From CAVUNY01 sp963768585 (lineage in GTDB: Bacteria > Chloroflexota > Anaerolineae > Anaerolineales > Anaerolineaceae): a DNA stretch of 64,000 bases. The position numbers were made by a program, and so were the translations under genes. The notes beneath the pieces are model-generated. The model ran no database searches. It saw only the letters and a list, made by a program, of their open reading frames with translations, and was not told the origin of the DNA. Positions 58,656 through 64,000 of this stretch are shown here, piece after piece; position 1 is the first letter of the stretch; each line of letters starts with the position of its first letter. Location of the stretch: assembly GCA_963768585.1 (NCBI GenBank), contig CAVYIF010000023.1, positions 324,819 to 388,818 on the forward strand. Direction: 5' to 3'.

Positions 58656-61600
58656 AGATGTTCCTCTCGATAGGTGATTTTCTAATCACATGAAAGATCC
58701 GGTCAAATGAATTTTTATTATAGGGTTGAATTAAATTCTTGTGGCTAGTTGGTTGGAATCCTTTGTGTTGGGTAGCGGCTGTATTTGGTACAGTAGATTT
58801 GAGGGATTGTAGCACCCAGGATAAATCATGGTTCTGACCAAACCCATTTGCCGATTTTTGGCCTTCCAACGGCATCTCTTTTGCGAATTCTGCAATGAAC
58901 TGACTGTATAGATCTGCAAACCAAAGCGATTGTGCCAGATTGGGCTGGATGACGGCGGTTTCATAAAATTCAAGTGCCTGAGTAATTTCACCGCTGTCTG
59001 CCAGTAGGACCGCGAGAACCCCCAGGATTGGGTATACAAAGTAATTGAAGACTTTTCCATCACGATAGAGCTGCAGCGCCTGGGTGGCGGCCTTCCATGC
59101 GCCGGATCGATCCCCTAACGCAATCGCTGCCCGGCTGATGCCTGTCAAGGAAGTAAATATCCATGTTCTTTCGCTAACGGATAGGAAATAGTTGAGGCTA
59201 TATTGGTAGGCTTCCATGGCTTCGCACCATTTGCCTTGAGCAAGAAGTGCATCGCCTAAGTAACGCTGTCGGAGCGCATATTCATGTTCGACAGTATTCT
59301 TCAGTAGGGCCGTCCCCTTTCTTATTTGGATTTCGGCCTCTTCATATTTTCCAAGATCGAGTGAAGCATTCCCCGACCTCCGCATGGCAAATCCCGATCA
59401 TGCGTTGATCCCCAAGATCTTGGTAGATCCTTAATTCTTGCTGCTTCAATGCCAGATATTCTGAATATTTCCCCTGGAACAAGAAAAGAAACCCGTTTGT
59501 CTTGTAAAGCATGACTTGGCTGATGGGATCATCAAGGACCTGGAAAATTTCGCAGCATTCTTGGAGAAAAGGTTCGGCTTCACCCATCTCGTAATACCAA
59601 AATGCCGCCAGGATCCCGAGCGTAAATAATGTACAACCTAATTCAAAAAGGTCGCCGTCTTTGCGAATATCCGGCAGATACTCATTAATCAGGTTGTAGA
59701 AGAGATTTCAGAGGCAGATCCCGCACTCATCAGGTAACGCCAATAAAAAACTGCCCAACGGATTGGTTTTCCAGTTTTCTTAGCCAGAGAAAAGCTTTGT
59801 TCGAAAAAAATATCAAAAGATGGATCGTATTGTAAAATAGCCAGTTCCGCCTTAATCGTCAGCAGGAAAACACGTTCGCTCATAACCTGATGAGAATTCA
59901 TTCGAAGATCATCAATAATGGACTGACTTACGCATAAAAATTGAACGGCGTCCTGGTACTTTTCCAAGTTCATGCTTAATACAGCCTGCCAGATAAGAAT
60001 TTGGCAATTAACCTCCGGCTGTCGATCGTCTCGATCGTTCGCAGTTTATTCTCTGCCTCCTGGCAGATGGTTAAACCTTCCCAAAAGCGCCCCCGGCGTA
60101 AAAAAAACATAATCAGGCCATCAACTGCCTGTTCCAACTGTGTAGTCTGGCCTTGGGTAAGTGCCCGCCCCCAGGCAGTCAGTATGTTTTCAAGATCGGC
60201 TTCTGATTTCCCGGAGAACCTGCCCTTGCCTAGCGCTTCCCAGCCTGGCGTTCCATTCTGATAACATGGTGCAGTAATAGGAACAATGCCGGTCGAGGGT
60301 TTCCTGACAATCACCAGGAATACGATTCAGAATTTCCAAGCTGTAATGACTTAACATGTCATGTAGTCCAAACCTTCCTACCGATTTGCGCTGGACGAGG
60401 GATTTATCCACCAGACTGGCCAATTCGCGCAGAGAGATGCCAGCCACCTGCTCAGCGGCCTGGCGAGTAAACCCACCCCGGAAAACCGCCAAACGTGGAA
60501 ACAGGCGCTGGTCACGATTGCTCAATAGATTCCAGGAGTAATCGAAAACTGCCCGGATACTGCGCTGTCGTTCTGGGAGATCCTGTAAAGGGGTTTCCAG
60601 GAAGTCCATGCTGCGCAGAATCTCATCAGCAATCCCCTGACAGGAGAGCATTTTGGTCCAGGTGGCAGCCAGTTCCAGACCGAGAGGCATACCTTCCAGG
60701 AGTTGGGTGACGCGGGAGACGGCGGGCAGATCGGATTGTTGAGTTGATATTCACCCACTGCCCGGCGAGCAGCGAGGAGAAATAATTGGACCGCGCTGTA
60801 AGACAGAAGCTCTTCAATATTTTCTGGCTGTTTCCGGGGTAATCCAGGCCGTCAATTTCCACTACCCAGGCTTCGTTTAACGGCAGCCGGTGCCGCGAGG
60901 TTACGAGCAACTTAACTTCATTGGCCTGAAAATGGATGGCTGGCAGCAAGTCTGCAGAATGGACAAAAGTTTCAAATGAGTTCAGTATGATCAGTATTTT
61001 TTTTCCCTTCAGATAATCCAATAGCTGTTTTTGTGGCGATGGGCCGTCCTGGCGGAAGATGAGACCTGTCGCTCTGGCAATGGATGGGATGATGGATTGG
61101 TTTGTTTCCAAGGCGATCAGGGGGACAAAGAATACGCCGTGAGGGAAGTGCTTTTGATGGCTTAAACCAACTTCAAGAGCAAGGCGAGTTTTTCCAATCC
61201 CTCCCGGACCAATCAATGTCACCAACCAGCAGCTCGACTTGGCAAGGAGGGCAGTGATTTTTTTCACCTCAAGCTGGCGACCCACAAAGGGTCTGTTGAG
61301 AGCTTGCAAGACACCAGTTGGAACGGACCCTTGAGCCGAAAAATCCACTTCCTGTTTCGTTACTGAAAGGTCGGCTGCCTCGCTGATTTTTAGGGTTTTT
61401 TGGGGGTGTCCAACAAGCATTTCTGCCGGTTGGGCTAACTCACCGGATTGAATTGCTCGAAGAGGATTCTGGTCTCTGGTTCGGGAATACATCTAATTCG
61501 GCTCTTAAGAGACGCTGGCATTCCTGGTACTGGCGCAATGCGGCCGTACGCTGACCGCTTAGCGCATAGATTTTGATCAATGCGCGCTGAGCTTCCTCGT

Positions 61601-62200
61601 TCAGGGTGTCTAATGCTAGCCAGCGCCGGGCGAAAACCGTTGCGTTCGGAAAATCTCCCTTTGTCTGTAGCAGATCTACCAATTTTTTCAAGGCAAAGGC
61701 ATAGTCGCGGCGCAGTGCTTCGTTTTGAAAAAACTTCCAATCTTCAAAATTAGGACTGTCACGCAGGTAGAATCCCGAAGAAAATCGCCTCGATACAGTA
61801 GGGCAGCTGTGTGAAGATGCGCAATGCATTCAGGACAGTCTCCAGATGGGGGATGATCGAGATGATGGTGGGCGGCGGTTTCTAAATGGGATCGAAAATC
61901 GGCTACATCCAATTTGATATCAGCATCAGGGCTGAAACAAACCGTCTTACGATCCACTTTCAACCAGCTTTTATCGAGAAGGTTATGTGCTTCCCATATC
62001 GTGCGCCTCAGGTATGCAAAGGCCTTTTTTTGTTCATAATCGGGCCAAAGTAAACTTGAAAGCGCTTCTCGGGTATGTTTGCCGGTTTGGAGCGCCAGGT
62101 AAACCAGCAGCGCCAGCGCTTTACGACGGCTGGTTTGCAAAGGCTTACCATCCAGCTCGATCTGCAGCGGTCCCAACGCAAAAACGGCAAGGTGCCCCAT
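58645..62200 (-). pseudogene. BTAD / NB-ARC / TPR transcriptional regulator, broken by about nine frameshifts
   Basis: A single reading of about 1,185 codons can be followed by changing frame at about 61780, 61484, 61453, 60837, 60737, 60208, 60000, 59703 and 59372. The N-terminus is a winged-helix DNA-binding domain (GHLAVFALGPLQIELDGKPL, LAYLRRTIWEAHNLL-type AFAYLRRTIW). It is followed by the BTAD helices (YRGDFL, then FYLRDSPNFEDWKFFQNEAL), the NB-ARC ATPase with Walker A GPGGIGKTRLALEVG and a Walker-B-like KKILIILNSFETF (Asn in place of Asp), and a C-terminal TPR region. Eight of nine shifts are missing bases in homopolymers, so sequence error is likely, but decay is possible. TATAAT lies 6 nt before ATG 62200. 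Confidence 0.8.
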
Positions 62201-62206
62201 AAGATC

Positions 62207-62235
62207 ATTATAGCAATTCCACGCCCGATTGGAAA
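62207..62235 (-). promoter_or_regulatory. Promoter of the BTAD regulator
   Basis: TATAAT at 62212-62207, 6 nt from the ATG at 62200, with a weak -35-like GTTTCC at 62235-62230. The divergent operon starts at 62378, so this 178-bp gap holds the control region of both. Confidence 0.55.
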
Positions 62236-62377
62236 CGTATTTGGAAACGGAGAAAAAACGAGGCGTGGGTATGCTGAAAGTAATTCAAGTCAAGCCTAGA
62301 TCCGTAGTTTAGGGCACAGGATAGACTTCGGTCTGGGCTTACGAAGGGCATTTGCCAGGAAAAAAAAGGAGACGGTC

Positions 62378-62734
62378 ATGAGTATCAAAATCGTAGTGCT
62401 ATATCCTAATCCAAAGGATCCGGAAACTTTTGAAAAGGCTTATACGAGCGAGCACATTCCCATGGTTGCAAAGTGCCTGACCCGGGTGACGAAAGCGGTT
62501 TACACCCGGGTACTGATGTCCCCGCAAGGAGACTAACCGTTTTGGCGAATTGCAGAACTGCACTTCCCTTCTCTGGAAGCACTGCAAGCTGATTTTTCGA
62601 CACCAGATGGGCTGGCGCTAAGTGCACATGCCGCATCAATTTCCACCGGTGGGGCAGCCGTCACGCTAATTTGCGAAGAGGAGACCGTGATTTATGAGAA
62701 TTCGCAGGGAGTTTCGCTTGAATCCCATTCGTAG
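62378..62734 (+). pseudogene. EthD family protein with an in-frame stop codon
   Basis: ATG 62378 follows AAGGAGACGG. The frame reads SIKIVVLYPNPKDPETFEKA and SPQGD, then TAA at 62534-62536, and continues in the same frame with PFWRIAELHFPSLEALQADF to a stop at 62732-62734. Without the TAA it would be a 118-residue EthD-type dimeric alpha/beta-barrel protein; AAA or another single substitution would give Lys at that place. Unlike the other lesions nearby this is not a frameshift. It is the first gene of the divergent operon. Confidence 0.75.
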
Positions 62735-63054
62735 ACTTGCAGGTGGTTTGCTGCTCCTAACAGGTTGTCTTCACCTGGTCTCTGCTGCAGTTGTTGATTT
62801 TGAAGCAACCTCAATTATCACAATCGTTTTTGGGCTCATTTACCTGGTGATCGGGGTCTTTTTGTCCCGGAACGGTAGAGCCATCCTATGGTATGGAGCG
62901 ATCTTGCCGTTGATCGGAATGCTGTTAAGCATAGTCGGCATGCTGATAAATTCAAGCGTTTTAGGAGTTCTTGTTCATCATTATTGATTTACTGGTCATC
63001 GTCTGCTGCTTCATACTTATTTACAGGAAGTCACCAAAAGGATCGCTCCCATGA
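62694..63054 (+). pseudogene. Small membrane protein, frameshifted near the end
   Basis: ATG 62694 lies inside the end of the EthD frame. The first frame gives RRLAGGLLLLTGCLHLVSAA and more helices to 62987; a one-base change near 62966-62973 opens FIIIDLLVIVCCFILIYRK and a stop at 63052-63054 that overlaps the hydrolase ATG by four bases. Corrected, about 120 residues and four transmembrane helices. Function unknown. Confidence 0.6.
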
Positions 63055-63866
63055 AACCATCGGAAGCGCTAAAGATTGAACATGGGACTACTGTTCAGGT
63101 CAATGGTCTACACATGTATTACGAAACGTATGGCGCAGGAATACCCGTCCTTCTGATCCATGGTGGCCTGGAGACATGCCAGATGTGGGCACCCGTGTTG
63201 CCTGCCTTCTCTGCGAAATACCAGGTTTACACACCGGATAGTCGCAGTCATGGCCGCACGGATAATCCTTCGGGAAAAATAACATATCGCATGATGGGTG
63301 CAGATTTTGCTGAGTTTATTCAAAAGTTGGGTCTGCATAAGCCATTTGTGATTGGTTACAGCGATGGTGGGCAGGCTGCTTTGGAGTTGGCAATGAATTA
63401 TCCTGGCCTGGTTCGCGGATATGGGATCGGCGCAATCTCCAAGTCCATGACAGAGGATTGGCGTCATTTCTTGCAGGGGCCATTAGGATTTGACGGTCCA
63501 AGGATGGTGGATTTCGCACGACTTGCTCAGGCAAATCCGATTTAATCAAATCTCTTCAAGAAAAACACGATGTTCATCATTCACCAGGTTACTGGAAGAG
63601 GCTCCTGGCGCAAATATCCGCGAACTGGTTGGATCCTCCAACATATACGAAAGAAGATTTTGCGAAAATAATCGATCCATTACTTTTGTGGTGTGGCGAC
63701 CGAGACTTTTCTGCCCCCTGAGCAGTCTCTGGAAATGTACCATATGGTCAATAGGGGCGAACTGGCAGTGATCCCGAATGCAGATCACTTCTCGATGCTC
63801 GAGCAGATCGATTTTGCCATTAAGGTTTGGTTTAACCTCATGGCGCGTGTCACCCAAGCCAAATAA
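63051..63866 (+). pseudogene. Alpha/beta hydrolase, broken by two frameshifts
   Basis: ATG 63051. Frame 1 carries VLLIHGGLETCQMWAPVLPA, DSRSHGRTDNPSG and the nucleophile elbow GYSDGGQAAL to about residue 163. A shift near 63538 continues with DLIKSLQEKHDVHHSPGYWK and the acid LLWCGDRDFS; a second shift in five Cs (63714-63718) gives the histidine region IPNADHFSML and a stop at 63866. All three catalytic residues are present after correction. Resembles 3-oxoadipate enol-lactonase or proline-iminopeptidase-like hydrolases. Confidence 0.75.
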
Positions 63867-63900
63867 AAACCCCCAAAATATAAAAGAATTCAAGAATTAA

Positions 63901-64000
63901 ATGACCGGTATCACAAGCCCAACCAGTGGTATTGGGGAGGCGGCTTGCCGGTTCGCAAAATGCAGACAATTTCTGTATACTGAGATCAGGTCTATATTTA
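63901..64000 (+). other. Possible 5' end of a short-chain dehydrogenase gene, cut by window
   Basis: ATG 63901 opens a frame reading TGITSPTSGIGEAACRFAK, similar to the Rossmann start of SDRs (TGxxxGIG) but with extra residues between TG and GIG. It runs off the window end. Too short to be sure. Confidence 0.35.

Noticed and set aside
1..64000. tRNA, rRNA or CRISPR
   Set aside because: No cloverleaf-like arms with GGTTCGAATCC-type T-loops, no rRNA-like stretches and no regularly spaced repeats were seen.

Overview
The window reads as chromosomal DNA of a member of the Chloroflexota, most likely class Anaerolineae. This is inferred, not proven. The signs are moderate GC, several lipoproteins with long Thr/Pro linkers, an NBR1-type Ig-like lipoprotein, a TtuA/TtuB-like tRNA thiolation pair, large BTAD/NB-ARC/TPR regulators, and a three-gene FAD oxidoreductase/DUF1667 cluster. 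No rRNA, tRNA, CRISPR array, transposase or phage gene was recognised.

Layout. 0-2.2 kb: end of a pyruvate dehydrogenase operon (E1 beta, E2). 2.3-6.2 kb: an acetyltransferase, a small broken gene, a Coa1-type membrane protein and a TPR lytic transglycosylase lipoprotein. 6.2-9.7 kb: a methylthioribose-1-phosphate isomerase / PfkB kinase / adenosylhomocysteinase cluster for recycling the products of S-adenosylmethionine use. 9.7-19 kb: lipoproteins, recA with an SOS-like operator, tgt, uppP, a sulfur carrier with a TtuA-like thiolase, a UbiB/ABC1 kinase and an Hsp20. 19-28 kb: alr-recJ, then a tightly overlapping run of AAA ATPase, GDPD phosphodiesterase, PLP dehydratase and a GH3 enzyme. 28-30 kb: rsgA behind a structured leader that ends in a terminator, and an RNHCP protein. 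30-33.3 kb: GlpA-like oxidoreductase, second flavoprotein and DUF1667. 33-47 kb: diguanylate cyclase, N-acetyltransferase, P1 peptidase, MFS transporter, hydrolases, YwbE, an autoregulated-looking membrane/HTH trio, an ABC-F protein, a ferredoxin-type protein, LLM and aldo-keto oxidoreductases. 48-50.4 kb: a small secreted protein, then amt and a P-II protein. 50.4-54 kb: a DUF990-type ABC-2 exporter operon whose 3' end is duplicated around an inserted esterase gene. 54-58.7 kb: sugar dehydrogenase, SDR, alcohol dehydrogenase and an esterase. 58.6-64 kb: a BTAD/NB-ARC/TPR regulator and a divergent EthD / membrane / hydrolase operon, all broken.

Two patterns run through the window. First, many genes that stand alone or lead an operon have a -10-like hexamer 5-9 nt (most often exactly 6 nt) upstream of the start codon and no Shine-Dalgarno sequence. 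This points to leaderless mRNAs. Genes inside operons instead have clear AGGAGG-type sites or ATGA overlaps. Second, single-base frameshifts, nearly all in homopolymers, are rare up to 57 kb but dense from 57.8 to 64 kb. They mark either poor sequence quality there or a decaying locus.
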